Below, piece after piece: positions 9,708-18,295 of a stretch of 64,000 nucleotides of DNA. Source of the stretch: PALSA-1353 sp050014015. GTDB taxonomy: Bacteria > Planctomycetota > Phycisphaerae > Tepidisphaerales > Tepidisphaeraceae. The notes beneath the pieces were generated by a model. That model had not been told where the DNA came from. It did not search any database and saw only the letters and a program-made list of their open reading frames with translations. The stretch is taken from assembly GCA_050014015.1 (NCBI GenBank), contig JBEKEC010000022.1:1-64000 (forward strand), in the 5' to 3' direction. The position numbers and the translations under genes were made by a program. Within the stretch, counting starts at the first letter, position 1. Each line of letters opens with the position of its first letter.

Positions 9708-10142
9708 TTGCCCGGGATGGAGGCAAGCATGGAAAACGCGGCGACGGGAATGTCCACCGAGGCCGGCGCCGGGCGGGCGCCGATTCGGCTGCTGGTGGTG
9801 GAAGACCATGCGGACACGGCCACGATGCTCGCCAAGCTGCTGGGTTCGGCGGGATATTCGGTGAAGACGGCCGGCAGCGCGGCCGGGGCGCTGGAGTTGG
9901 CATCGAGGGAGCCGTTCGATTTGGTCGTCAGCGACATCGGCTTGCCGGATGCCACGGGCTATCACTTGATGCAGCAAATCAAGGAGCGTTACGGCATGAA
10001 CGGCATCGCCATGAGCGGATATGGCATGGATGAGGACATCCGCAAGAGCCGGGAGGCGGGATTCAGCGAACACCTGGTAAAGCCCATCAGCTTCGCGCAG
10101 CTCACCCAGGCGATCCACCGACTGATCAGAGGCGGACAGTAG
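9708..10142 (+). CDS. Single-domain response regulator
   Basis: A 144-residue CheY-like receiver with no output domain. The acidic pocket is in VVEDHAD (Glu32-Asp33), the phospho-acceptor is Asp76 in VVSDIGLPD and the conserved Lys is Lys125 in HLVKPIS. The first 20 or so residues are a low-complexity leader; a start at the ATG at 9729 is equally possible. It is not next to a kinase gene, so its partner is unknown. It is divergent from the ABC operon and ends just before a strong terminator. Confidence 0.85.
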   Translation: MPGMEASMENAATGMSTEAGAGRAPIRLLVVEDHADTATMLAKLLGSAGYSVKTAGSAAGALELASREPFDLVVSDIGLPDATGYHLMQQIKERYGMNGIAMSGYGMDEDIRKSREAGFSEHLVKPISFAQLTQAIHRLIRGGQ

Positions 10143-10170
10143 GCGCTTTCGCCGTGGACATTGTGAAAAA

Positions 10171-10196
10171 AGCCCCCGGATAGCCATCCGGGGGCT
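10171..10196. terminator. Bidirectional intrinsic terminator
   Basis: A perfect 10-bp stem (AGCCCCCGGA pairing with TCCGGGGGCT) closes a 6-base loop. An A-run lies on the left and a T-rich stretch on the right, so it can stop transcription of both the response regulator (plus) and the TPR lipoprotein (minus), which converge here. Confidence 0.9.
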
Positions 10197-10219
10197 TCTT
10201 ATTTCCAGATGGGAATCGG

Positions 10220-10918
10220 TTATTGGGTTTCCAGCGATGTCAGGCGGGCGCGGGCGTCGATCAGCGTGGGATCGCACTCGAGCGCTTTCTGATATTCGGC
10301 CTTGGCTTCGGCCTTGCGGCCATCGTGCTGATAAATGCTCGCCAGGTTGTAGTGGATTTGGGCTTCGGTGAGAACGGGGGTCCACATGCGAACGGCTTCC
10401 TGAATCCTGCCTTGGCGGGCCAGGAATAGGCCGTAATTGGCGCGGCAAGGCCCGTTCTTGTTGTCCTTGGCGATGCCCTTCTGGTAGGTGGCCTCGGCGA
10501 GCTTGGGAGAGCCGTTCAGTTCGTAGCAGTAGCCGAGATTGCCGTAGGCATAACCCGCGTCGCCGCTGGCGGCGATGTAACGCTTCCAGATTTCGATGGA
10601 CTTGTCGTAATCCTTCTGCGCCGCGTAAATCACGCCAAGCTGAAAAAGCGACGGCAGATGGTTGGAATCGATATCCAGGGCGGCATAATATTGGTGGATC
10701 GCGCTGCTGACGTTGCCCTGGGATTCGGCGAGTTGCCCGGCGGCAAAATGGGTGTTCGCCTTCAATGCGGGGGTCGGGGCCTCGGTTATCTTGGCATTCT
10801 CCGAGCTCATCTTCTGAGCGTCCGACGGCGTCAAGCCGGAAATGGAGGCGTTGTTGTGGTGGCTGCTGCAAGCGCACAGGAAAATGGACAGGCTGAAAAG
10901 AGTGATGACTTTGTTCAT
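10220..10918 (-). CDS. TPR-repeat lipoprotein
   Basis: A 232-residue protein with a signal peptide ending in the lipobox LCAC (lipidated Cys17). From about residue 55 it consists of tetratricopeptide repeats (patterns such as YYAALDIDSNHLPSLFQLG and AYGNLGYCYELNGSPKLAE). Such repeats form a protein-binding superhelix; here it would be anchored to a membrane and face the periplasm. The role is unknown and its neighbours give no hint. The gene has its own upstream region and ends at the shared terminator. Confidence 0.85.
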   Translation of the reverse strand: MNKVITLFSLSIFLCACSSHHNNASISGLTPSDAQKMSSENAKITEAPTPALKANTHFAAGQLAESQGNVSSAIHQYYAALDIDSNHLPSLFQLGVIYAAQKDYDKSIEIWKRYIAASGDAGYAYGNLGYCYELNGSPKLAEATYQKGIAKDNKNGPCRANYGLFLARQGRIQEAVRMWTPVLTEAQIHYNLASIYQHDGRKAEAKAEYQKALECDPTLIDARARLTSLETQ

Positions 10919-11053
10919 ATATGCTTTCCTTCGGTCAAACGAAGCGGGAAGTTGAGCAACGACGGCAAAGCTTGACGGTTGTATCGGCTATTGGTGTTAT
11001 GCCATGAAGATCGAGCGCCCTAATAATCTCGAATCCCGGTTATAGGGCGGGGC

Positions 11054-11115
11054 CAATTGATAATGGATAATGGACAATGGATAATTGTCAATTATCCATT
11101 ATCCATTGTCAATTA
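11054..11115. repeat. Imperfect palindrome of GGATAATGGA-type units
   Basis: Left arm units (GATAATGGATAATGGACAAT) are mirrored by right arm units (ATTATCCATTATCCATTGTC) to form a large AT-rich hairpin directly before the heme A synthase start. Each arm is itself a short tandem repeat. It resembles the other tandem-unit palindromes in this window in design but not in sequence. Confidence 0.75.
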
Positions 11116-11122
11116 AAAACTT

Positions 11123-12169
11123 ATGCGAATCGGCGTGCAAAATCAGGAATACAATTCGTTGGTCCATTGGCTGGCGCTGATCACGGCGGGGGCGACGTTC
11201 CCGCTGATATTCATGGGCGGGCTGGTGACCAGCCACCAGGCCGGCATGTCCGTGCCGGATTGGCCCAATTCCTGGGGATACAACATGTTCACCTTCCCGC
11301 CGAGCAAATGGGTCGGCGGGATTCTCTTCGAGCATACGCATCGGCTGGCGGGGACGGCGGTGGGATTCCTGACGATCCTGCTGGTGGCGGCGGCGTGGGC
11401 GACGGATCGGCGGAGATGGGTGCGATGGACGGCCGTCGCGGTGTTCCTGGCCGTGTGCGTGCAGGGAACGATCGGCGGCCTGCGCGTCGTGCTCAGCGAA
11501 CGCGATCTGGCCATCGTCCATGGAATCGCGGCCCAATTGTTTTTCTGTTTCATCGCCGCGTTCTGCGTGATGAGTTCCCGGTTCTGGGCCGAGAAAAGAA
11601 ATATCGATCCTTCGCCGGCGATGCGAAACGTCGTTCGTCTGTCCCTGTTGACCGTGGCGATCCTCGTGGCTCAATTGATCGTGGGGGCCATCATGCGGCT
11701 GTGCGATGCGGGGCTGGCGATTCCCGATTTTCCAACCAGCTTCGGCCACCTGTTGCCCCCGACACGTATCGATGCCGCCTTTCGCCAAGCGGCGATCCAT
11801 CAATATGGGATGGACCTGGGCCTCAATCGCGTGACGCTGTTCCAAATCTGGATTCATTTCGCGCATCGCATCGGCGCCACGGCGGCGAGCATTTCGGTCA
11901 TCTGGCTGGCAACAATGATTCTGCTGCGGCTCCGGGCGCAGCCGGCGTTCACCCGGCCGGCGTGGATCATTCTGGCGTTGCTGGTGACTCAGGTGACGTT
12001 GGGGATTCTGACGGTGCTGCTGCGAAAGCCGGCCGACATCGCTTCGCTGCACGTGGCCGTGGGCGCGCTGCTGCTGGTGATGACATGGATCATCGCGATG
12101 CGCGCGATCGGAATAACACGGGCTGGCGTCAAAGTTTGCGAGGAGCTGGCAAATTCCCGGCTTGGATGA
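11123..12169 (+). CDS. ctaA: Heme A synthase (COX15/CtaA family)
   Basis: A 348-residue polytopic protein that oxidises the C8 methyl of heme O to a formyl group, making heme A for aa3-type oxidases. Conserved His residues sit in the expected membrane helices: EHTHRLAG near residue 72, AIVHGIAAQ, IHFAHRIGA and SLHVAVGA. The N-terminal block MGGLVTSHQAGMSVPDWP matches the family. The start lies 8 bases after the palindrome. ctaB follows after 530 bases; no oxidase subunit genes are in the window. A minor oddity is the unusually long gap to ctaB. Confidence 0.92.
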   Translation: MRIGVQNQEYNSLVHWLALITAGATFPLIFMGGLVTSHQAGMSVPDWPNSWGYNMFTFPPSKWVGGILFEHTHRLAGTAVGFLTILLVAAAWATDRRRWVRWTAVAVFLAVCVQGTIGGLRVVLSERDLAIVHGIAAQLFFCFIAAFCVMSSRFWAEKRNIDPSPAMRNVVRLSLLTVAILVAQLIVGAIMRLCDAGLAIPDFPTSFGHLLPPTRIDAAFRQAAIHQYGMDLGLNRVTLFQIWIHFAHRIGATAASISVIWLATMILLRLRAQPAFTRPAWIILALLVTQVTLGILTVLLRKPADIASLHVAVGALLLVMTWIIAMRAIGITRAGVKVCEELANSRLG

Positions 12170-12699
12170 TTTAGTGAATCCATTTCGCGCGATTTTGGCT
12201 GGTTTTTGGGGGCGATGACACAGTAGCGATTTTTTTTAGCGCCAGGGCCGACTGTGTCAGCGTCAGCGCGCCATTTCGTGATTTTTCACCGGAGGGGCTG
12301 GGTCTCACCGTGGGCTGGCCGTTCCGCCACAGCGCGATATTGTTGCATGCCCGTTCTCCTCCCAGAATGTCCCATATCCCCCCGGGGGGGTAGCTTCTGG
12401 CCAGCCCCAGGCGGGAGAGAGTGCGGCAGAAGAGCGCCCTCTACATTTATAGCCGGGAGGTGAAAGTTTTAGACGCATTTTTGGGGAAATGGGGATTTTT
12501 TGGAATTATTTTTTTGGCGGCAGCGGGGACGTGGGTGGATGGTCCCGGTTGTTCGTCCCAACCCCCGCAAAGCGGGGGGCTAATGGATGGGGAATCAACG
12601 TCAATTGCGGGACGTGAACCGGGACACAGCCCGAACCGGCGGGTTGGCGGCGGGGAACTTCATTATGCGGGGAAGTTGGACTAGAATCCCCCGCTTGCC
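12170..12699. other. Long non-coding gap between ctaA and ctaB
   Basis: No supportable gene. It contains an inverted repeat with perfect 9-base arms (TGACACAGT at 12216-12224 and ACTGTGTCA at 12251-12259) around a T-rich loop, and a CCCCCCGGGGGG palindrome near 12379-12391. The small frames seen here lack ribosome sites and protein character. The AT-rich part around 12440-12520 could hold a promoter for ctaB, but I cannot place one with confidence. Confidence 0.5.
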
Positions 12700-13599
12700 A
12701 TGAATTCGGCGACGAACATCTGCGAACTTTCAGCCGTGAATTCGGGGACGTCCTGGCGGGACGTTTGCGAGCTGGTGAAGCCGCGGATGAATCTGCTGAT
12801 TTTGGGGACGACAACGGTCGGGTTTTCCATCGCGGCAAAGACGACGGAGCAGTGGATGCGCTTGCCGAATGCGCTGGTGGGAACGGCGCTGTGCGCGGCC
12901 AGCGCGGCGATCCTGAATCAACTTTTGGAAAGGGAATACGACGGCCGGATGCGGCGAACGGCGCATCGGCCGCTGCCGATGGGAAAGATTTCCGTGCGGC
13001 AGGCGTTGGGGCTGGGAGTGGTTGCGGGGTTTTTGGGGGGATTGTATTTGCTGCTGTTCGTGAACCGGATGACGGCATTGCTGGGGACGGCGACATTGGT
13101 GAGCTACGTGCTGGTTTACACGCCGCTGAAGCGCGTGACGACGCTGAACACGATTGTGGGGGCGATTCCCGGGGCGGTGCCGCCGATGATGGGATGGACC
13201 GCGGTGACGGGGGCGCTTGGGCCGCCGGCGCTGGCGTTATTTGGGATTCTTTTCGTTTGGCAGATTCCGCATTTCCTGGCGATCGCGACGTTGTATCGGG
13301 AGGATTATCGACTCGGTGGCTTCAAAATGTTGCCGGTGGACGATCCGCAATTGCGGCGCACGGGCAGACAGATGGTGTTGTACAGCGCGGCGTTGCTACC
13401 GGTGAGTTTGGGGCCTGTGATGGCGCAGGTTGCGGGGAAAGTGTACACGGTATCGGCGGTGGTGCTGGGGGTGACGTTCTTCGCCTTCGCGCTATCGTGC
13501 GCGACGCGGCGAAGCAGGGGCGAGGCTCGGAAATTGTTCTTCGCATCGATCGTCTATCTGCCGGTGCTTCTGGCGGTGTTGATGATGGATCAGAATTGA
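12700..13599 (+). CDS. ctaB: Protoheme IX farnesyltransferase (heme O synthase)
   Basis: A 299-residue UbiA-family prenyltransferase that adds a farnesyl group to heme B. The prenyl-diphosphate motif is NQLLEREYDGRMRRT starting at Asn73; the usual first Asp is Glu77 here while Asp81 is kept. TAHRPLP and YTPLKRVT follow as in CyoE/CtaB. About nine membrane segments are visible. The product, heme O, is the substrate of the CtaA protein encoded upstream. The next gene starts 12 bases later. Confidence 0.93.
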   Translation: MNSATNICELSAVNSGTSWRDVCELVKPRMNLLILGTTTVGFSIAAKTTEQWMRLPNALVGTALCAASAAILNQLLEREYDGRMRRTAHRPLPMGKISVRQALGLGVVAGFLGGLYLLLFVNRMTALLGTATLVSYVLVYTPLKRVTTLNTIVGAIPGAVPPMMGWTAVTGALGPPALALFGILFVWQIPHFLAIATLYREDYRLGGFKMLPVDDPQLRRTGRQMVLYSAALLPVSLGPVMAQVAGKVYTVSAVVLGVTFFAFALSCATRRSRGEARKLFFASIVYLPVLLAVLMMDQN

Positions 13600-13611
13600 A
13601 TTCCCCAAAAA

Positions 13612-14364
13612 ATGAACCACAGAGGGCACAGAGAACACAGAGAGCACAGAGAAAGGCTGATTTATCGGATTTTTCTCTGTGTCCTCTGTGCTCTCTGTGC
13701 CGGTTTTTTGGCAATCGGTTGCGGGAGGCGGGAAGCGCCCGAGGCGCGTGCGGCGGCGGCGGGGAACGGGGTTATCAAGGGGCGGGTTGTTTTCCTGGGG
13801 ACGCCGCCGGAGGCCAAGATGATTGCGGGTTCGCCGATGGCGCTGGACGAGTCGATTCTGGTCGGACCGGGGCGGGGATTGAAAAACGTGATCGTGTATT
13901 TGAAGGATGCGCCGGCGTCGGGTTCGGCATTGCCGGGGGCGGCGGTGCTGGACCAGGTGAAATGCGTTTACGTTCCGCACGTGCTGGCCATCCAGGCGGG
14001 GCAGGTTCTTCGGCTGAAATCGAGCGATGCCGTGTTGCACAACGTGCATTTGAAATGCGTGGTGAATCCGGATGCGAATTATGGATTCAACGGGGTCGGG
14101 CAGCAGGACATCACGCTTGCCTCGCCGGAGGCGCCTTTTGTGGTGAAGTGCGACGTACATCCGTGGATGAGCGCGTGGATCGGCGTTTTTGACCATCCGT
14201 GGTTCGCTGTTACCGGAGACGACGGAAGTTTCACGATCGAGCACGTGCCGCCGGGGCAATATACTTTGGCAGCCTGGCAGGAAACGCTTCCGCAGCAGGA
14301 GAAGCAGATCACGGTCGAGGCATCGGGGCAGACGGAAGCGGGTTTTACCTTCGAGGCCCCGTGA
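13612..14364 (+). CDS. Cupredoxin-like lipoprotein with a repeat-derived signal peptide
   Basis: A 250-residue protein. The region around residues 120-195 looks like a cupredoxin: candidate type 1 copper ligands are His143 (in VLHNVH), Cys180, His183 and Met186 (in KCDVHPWM). The last 60 residues look like a carboxypeptidase-regulatory-type beta sandwich (DGSFTIEHVPPGQYTLAAW). The N-terminus is odd: residues 3-14 (HRGHREHREHRE) and 20-30 (IFLCVLCALCA) are the two arms of an intergenic CACAGAG repeat read in frame, yet together they form a basic n-region and a hydrophobic core ending at LAIGC (Cys37), a lipobox. A periplasmic electron-transfer or copper role beside ctaA/ctaB is an inference. 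Confidence 0.75.
   Translation: MNHRGHREHREHRERLIYRIFLCVLCALCAGFLAIGCGRREAPEARAAAAGNGVIKGRVVFLGTPPEAKMIAGSPMALDESILVGPGRGLKNVIVYLKDAPASGSALPGAAVLDQVKCVYVPHVLAIQAGQVLRLKSSDAVLHNVHLKCVVNPDANYGFNGVGQQDITLASPEAPFVVKCDVHPWMSAWIGVFDHPWFAVTGDDGSFTIEHVPPGQYTLAAWQETLPQQEKQITVEASGQTEAGFTFEAP
13616..13708. repeat. Imperfect palindrome of CACAGAG units, overlapping a gene start
   Basis: The left arm is tandem CACAGAGG/CACAGAGAA units (13616-13654) and the right arm CTCTGTGTCCTCTGTGCTCT-type units (13671-13708). It begins 17 bases after the ctaB stop and lies almost wholly inside the first 32 codons of the next gene. Confidence 0.85.
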
Positions 14365-14388
14365 CGGCCGGTGGATCATTGCAAACGG

Positions 14389-14551
14389 GGTGCGTGACAC
14401 TTGCTGCGGAAAATCCCCCCTCCCCCTGTACTCAGGGGGAGGGTTGGGGTGGGGGTCGAACGTCGAACGGCCCACCAAACCCCCACCCTGACCCTCCCCC
14501 TGAGTACAGGGGGAGGGGAAGAATAAGGATCGCAGAATGTGTCATGCACCC
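14389..14551. repeat. GC-rich nested palindromic element, copy 1
   Basis: The outer ends are inverted (GGTGCGTGACACTT on the left; its complement AATGTGTCATGCACC on the right). Inside are large C-rich and G-rich arms containing CCCCCTGTACTCAGGGGG and its mirror CCCCCTGAGTACAGGGGG. A second copy of the same element lies at 45884-46050. The right end supplies the ATG assigned to the following ABC ATPase gene. It looks like a non-coding mobile or REP-like element without a transposase here. Confidence 0.85.
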
Positions 14552-15496
14552 TTGCCAACGTCGTCGCCGCAATCCGTCGTGGAGATTGAGCGACTGAGCC
14601 ACAGCTACGGGCAGCGTGCGGCGTTGGTGGATTTGTCGCTGCACGTTGACCGGGGGGAAATCTTCGCGTTTCTAGGCCCCAACGGAAGCGGGAAGACGAC
14701 GCTGTTTCGGATTCTTTGCACGCTGATCGCCGCTCCGCCAGGGAAGGTGAAGATTCTGGGGATGGACCTGGCGGAAAATCGGCAGGAGGTGCGCCGGCAC
14801 ATCGGGGTGGTGTTCCAATCCCCGAGCCTGGACAAGCAATTGACGGCGGAGGAAAACCTTCGGCAACAGGGGCATCTGTATGGCTTAAGCGGGTCGGAAT
14901 TGTCGAAACGAATCGAGCGGCTGCTGGAACGGGTGAACCTGCTGGACCGCCGGCACGAGCGGGTCGAGCGGTTTTCCGGCGGGATGAGGAGGCGGGTCGA
15001 ACTGGCCAAGGGGATGCTGAATCAGCCGAGTCTTCTGCTGCTGGACGAGCCGAGCACGGGTCTGGATCCGGCGGCGCGGATCGAGCTTTGGAGACTGCTG
15101 CGGGAGATTCAGCAAAACGAAGGGGTGACCGTGCTGCTGACGACGCATTTGATGGATGAGGGGGACCGAAGCTCGCGGCTGGCGATTTTGGACCGAGGCC
15201 GGTTGGTGGCGTGCGATACGCCGGCGGCGATGAAAGAGCAAATTGGCGGAGACGTGATAAGCCTGACGACGCGGGAGCCGCAGCGCGTCGCCGGCATCCT
15301 CAACGAGAAATTTCAGCTCGCGGCGGAAACGGTGGATGGGACGGTTCGGCTGGAGCGCAAGCGCGGGCACGAATTTGTGCCGCAACTGATCGAATCCCTG
15401 CCGGGCCTGATCGATTCAGTTTCGGTCGGCAAGCCGACGCTGGAGGACGTTTTCATTCACGTGACGGGGCGATATTTTCGGGATGATTCGGCGTAA
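14537..15496 (+). CDS. ABC transporter ATPase, DrrA/NatA type, without a permease
   Basis: A 319-residue ATPase: Walker A GPNGSGKTT (from residue 47), signature FSGGMRRRVELAKG, Walker B LLLLDEPSTGLDP and a C-terminal DUF4162-like tail ending KPTLEDVFIHVTG. Such ATPases normally drive an ABC-2 membrane subunit; none is adjacent. The next gene is convergent and overlaps the end by 44 bases. The first five residues are coded by the right end of a palindromic repeat; an internal GTG start (residue 15 of this reading) is possible. The family handles drugs, ions or, in oxidase clusters, copper and cofactor export; the substrate here is unknown. Confidence 0.85.
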   Translation: MCHAPLPTSSPQSVVEIERLSHSYGQRAALVDLSLHVDRGEIFAFLGPNGSGKTTLFRILCTLIAAPPGKVKILGMDLAENRQEVRRHIGVVFQSPSLDKQLTAEENLRQQGHLYGLSGSELSKRIERLLERVNLLDRRHERVERFSGGMRRRVELAKGMLNQPSLLLLDEPSTGLDPAARIELWRLLREIQQNEGVTVLLTTHLMDEGDRSSRLAILDRGRLVACDTPAAMKEQIGGDVISLTTREPQRVAGILNEKFQLAAETVDGTVRLERKRGHEFVPQLIESLPGLIDSVSVGKPTLEDVFIHVTGRYFRDDSA

Positions 15497-15836
15497 AATT
15501 CGCGGGATTGCCGTGATGGGAAATTTTCACCACGATATTGGCGGCGGCGATTTCCATGGTGTTTTCATCGGCGAGGGTGACCCCGGCGTGGAGAGAGTAA
15601 AAGACCTGCTTGCCCTTGCGGCGATTGGTAATCACGTTGTTGCCCCGCAGCAGACCGAGATGGTGGCTGACGGTGGGCTGTGGAAGCCCCAATTCTTCGC
15701 AAAGGGAAGAGACGTTCCTTTCACCCCTGGCCAGGGACAAAAGGACGTTCAAGCGCGTTTTATCGGATAGAAGTCTAAAGAGGGAAACGAGCTGATCCAA
15801 ATCCTGGTCCAGCGCCATGGCTTCCAGCAACGACAT
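15453..15836 (-). CDS. ArsR-family transcriptional regulator
   Basis: A 127-residue winged-helix repressor. The recognition helix region reads LGLPQPTVSHHLGLLRGNN followed by the wing KGKQVFYSL. The classical ELCVCDL metal-binding motif is absent (only a single Cys in SSLCEELG), so it may sense something other than arsenic or cadmium. It overlaps the end of the ABC ATPase gene tail-to-tail and is divergent from the glycoside hydrolase gene, so it may control that gene or itself from the 89-base region between them. Confidence 0.88.
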   Translation of the reverse strand: MSLLEAMALDQDLDQLVSLFRLLSDKTRLNVLLSLARGERNVSSLCEELGLPQPTVSHHLGLLRGNNVITNRRKGKQVFYSLHAGVTLADENTMEIAAANIVVKISHHGNPANFTPNHPENIAPSRE

Positions 15837-15925
15837 ACGGACTCCTGCATAGGGTCTGTGAATTCATGGCGGTTGGTGTAAGTATAGTACCGCAAAACGC
15901 CAAGATTTGGAAAAACCGCAAAACG

Positions 15926-17539
15926 ATGTGGAGAAGATCGATGAGATTCAGGCCCTTGTCGGCGGGTTGGCCGGTGTTGGTGCTGATGCCCGCGCTGGCA
16001 TTGGGCGCGGCAGCGGCGGCGCCGGCGACCGCCACGCAACCGTCGGTCGAGCAGTGGGGAGTTTTCGATCGGGCGTTTTCCGGTCCGGCGACGGGTAACC
16101 CGTTTGTGGACATTGAATTATCAGCGCGATTTACTTCGCGGAATCAAACCGTGGAAGTGCGCGGGTTTTACGATGGGCAGGGCCAATACCGAATTCGATT
16201 CATGCCCGGAAGCCAGGGGCAATGGGATTACGTCACGCAGAGCAACTGCAATCAGCTTTCGGGACTCACCGGATCGTTTCGATGCGTGGCGGCCACGGGG
16301 GAAAACCATGGGCCGGTGAGGGTGCAACACGTGTATCACTTTGCGTACGCGGATGGAAAGCCGTTCGTGACCATCGGCACCACCTGCTATTCGTGGGTAC
16401 AGGAGCCGGAGGAAATCGAAGAGCAAACGCTGGCGTCGTTGCGGGCATCGCCGTTCGACAAAGTCCGCACGTGTCTTCTGCCGGGGAAGCAGACGCCGCT
16501 GTTTTATCCCTACGAGAAGGACGAGACGGGCAAGTTCGATCCTTCGCGTTTCAACCCGGATTTTTTCCATCATCTGGAGAAGCGCATTGAACAATTGGGC
16601 GAGCAAGGCGTGGAGGCGGACCTGATCCTTTTTCACCCCTATCACAAGGGCGAAATGCAATGGTTCGACGATATGGATGACGGCGGCGACGACCGGTATC
16701 TCCAATACGTCGTCGCCCGCCTCAGCCCGTACCGAAACGTCTGGTGGTCGCTGGCCAATGAATATGGGCAGGTGAAGAACAAGACGGATGCGGATTGGGA
16801 CCATTTTTTCCAGGTGGTTGAAGCGGCCGATCCCTACGGGCATCTTCGCTCGATTCACAACGCGGCGCGGTTTTACGATTCCAACAAGCCATGGGTGACG
16901 CACGCCAGCGTTCAGAACGGCTCGGCCGTGGCGGACTTTGGGCGCGCGGTGCTGTATCGGGAATTATGGCCCAAGCCGGTCGTCTATGACGAGGTTTGTT
17001 ACGAGGGGGACATCGACCGGAGATGGGGACGTCTGTCGGGCGAGGAAATGGTGGAGCGGTTCTGGTTGGGGACGATCGCGGGAACTTACGTCGGGCACGG
17101 CGAGACGTTTTCAAATACCAAGGGCGTCTCCTGGACGGACGAAGGCGGGGAGTTGATGGGCCAAAGTCCGCCGCGATTGGCGTTCCTCAGAAAGATTCTG
17201 GAGTCCGGGCCGGCCGAGGGAATTGAGCCGATTGACGAAACGTACGAGACGCACGTCGGTGGGAAAGCGGGCGAGTATTACCTGGTCTATTTCGGAACGG
17301 AACAGCCCACCGCGTGGAAGTTCGCCCTTCCGCGCGATCCGCCGAACAAAAGCGCGCTTCGCGAGGGAATGCAGTTTCATGTCGACGTGCTGGACACGTG
17401 GAACATGACGATCACGCCGGTCGAGCGGGTTTTCACCACGGGCAAATTGGTGGAATCGGCGTTTGGCGCCGTCGGCGAGGCGACGATCCCGCTGCCGGGC
17501 AAGCGGGACGTGGCGTTGCGGATTGAGAGAATCAAATGA
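15926..17539 (+). CDS. Secreted DUF5060/DUF4038-type glycoside hydrolase
   Basis: About 537 residues from the ATG at 15926 (an ATG at 15941 is also possible). A signal peptide (hydrophobic run ending ALALGAAAAAPA) is followed by a DUF5060-like beta domain (VEQWGVFDRAF ... GFYDGQGQYRIRFMP), then a TIM-barrel of the DUF4038 apiosidase-like group (KPFVTIGTTCYSW). Likely catalytic acids are the Glu in WWSLANEYGQ and the Glu in VVYDEVCYEGD. A C-terminal beta domain follows. Relatives cleave plant-type polysaccharide side chains; the exact sugar is unknown. The neighbouring broken sialidase-like gene overlaps its end by 4 bases. Confidence 0.85.
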   Translation: MWRRSMRFRPLSAGWPVLVLMPALALGAAAAAPATATQPSVEQWGVFDRAFSGPATGNPFVDIELSARFTSRNQTVEVRGFYDGQGQYRIRFMPGSQGQWDYVTQSNCNQLSGLTGSFRCVAATGENHGPVRVQHVYHFAYADGKPFVTIGTTCYSWVQEPEEIEEQTLASLRASPFDKVRTCLLPGKQTPLFYPYEKDETGKFDPSRFNPDFFHHLEKRIEQLGEQGVEADLILFHPYHKGEMQWFDDMDDGGDDRYLQYVVARLSPYRNVWWSLANEYGQVKNKTDADWDHFFQVVEAADPYGHLRSIHNAARFYDSNKPWVTHASVQNGSAVADFGRAVLYRELWPKPVVYDEVCYEGDIDRRWGRLSGEEMVERFWLGTIAGTYVGHGETFSNTKGVSWTDEGGELMGQSPPRLAFLRKILESGPAEGIEPIDETYETHVGGKAGEYYLVYFGTEQPTAWKFALPRDPPNKSALREGMQFHVDVLDTWNMTITPVERVFTTGKLVESAFGAVGEATIPLPGKRDVALRIERIK

Positions 17540-18043
17540 TGCGGGGGCTATCTCAAATCGTGATTGCGCTGCTGCTGGCCGCGCCGGCGTTGGCGCAGGA
17601 CCCGATCCGAATCGAGGGCGCGGAGCAATCGAGGCTGAACGGCAAACTGCCCGATGGGGGACTTTCACCGGCCGTGGGAGTCCGGAATTTTCAGGTGTTC
17701 CGAGCTTCGCGGACCGCGCCGGAGATCACCGATGGCAAGGGATTCACGTACAACCATCACGTCGATATGGCGTGCTGGGACCGGCGTCGCGCGATACGCC
17801 ATCGGCCAATGGATCAGATTCCAAATCAACGCCGACGCGGAGAGCGGTGAATTCGGAGTCTCAATCAATGGCGCTCCGGCCAATCGTTTCAAATTCGCGG
17901 ACCAGACGAATTTGCTCGATCGGCTGGTGTTCTGCACCGGCGAATACCGGCTCCTGCCGATCCGCGGCGACGAGGTCCCGGCCGGAAGCGATCGGCCGAC
18001 GGAATCGTCGGAGTATCTGGTGCGAGGCGTGACGATTCGGTGA
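17536..18043 (+). pseudogene. Decayed BNR/sialidase-like secreted protein
   Basis: The first frame (from ATG 17536) has a signal peptide ending ALAQD and then VRNFQVFRASR and KGFTYNHHVDMACW, the start of a sialidase-like beta-propeller. At about 17775-17790 the homology stops and the reading continues in another frame with IGQWIRFQINADAESGEFG and LLDRLVFCTGEYR, which looks like the C-terminal domain of the same kind of protein. The propeller that should lie between is missing, so the gene has suffered a large internal deletion with loss of frame. It was probably cotranscribed with the hydrolase before it. Confidence 0.65.
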
Positions 18044-18067
18044 GGGGCACGGTATAATTCCGTACAG

Positions 18068-18295
18068 GTGAAATCCATGATCGTACAGACCGTAAAGCTG
18101 GGACGTGAACGATTCGTGCTGCTCAAAGAGAAGGATTACCGCCAATTAAAGGCGAAAGCTGCCCGGCAGGATGGGCCAAGGCGGTCGCGCAGACTAACCG
18201 CACAGGACCGGGGCGACGTTGCGGAAGCACGCAGACGCCGCAATGAGCCGGCTCTTCCCTATTCCGAATTGCGCAAAGAACTTGGCCTGAAATGA
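18068..18295 (+). CDS. Antitoxin of a RelBE/ParDE-like pair
   Basis: A 75-residue (GTG start) or 72-residue (ATG at 18077) basic protein: MIVQTVKLGRERFVLLKEKD at the start and YSELRKELGLK at the end. The N-terminal part resembles Phd/RelB-type antitoxins that bind DNA as dimers, and the C-terminal helix ending in RKELGL is typical of antitoxins that wrap a RelE toxin. It overlaps the toxin gene by 4 bases (ATGA). Confidence 0.8.
   Translation: MKSMIVQTVKLGRERFVLLKEKDYRQLKAKAARQDGPRRSRRLTAQDRGDVAEARRRRNEPALPYSELRKELGLK

Noticed and set aside
12421..12684. Possible 87-residue protein with a hydrophobic stretch between ctaA and ctaB
   Set aside because: No ribosome site, low-complexity tail and no recognisable pattern; kept as non-coding.
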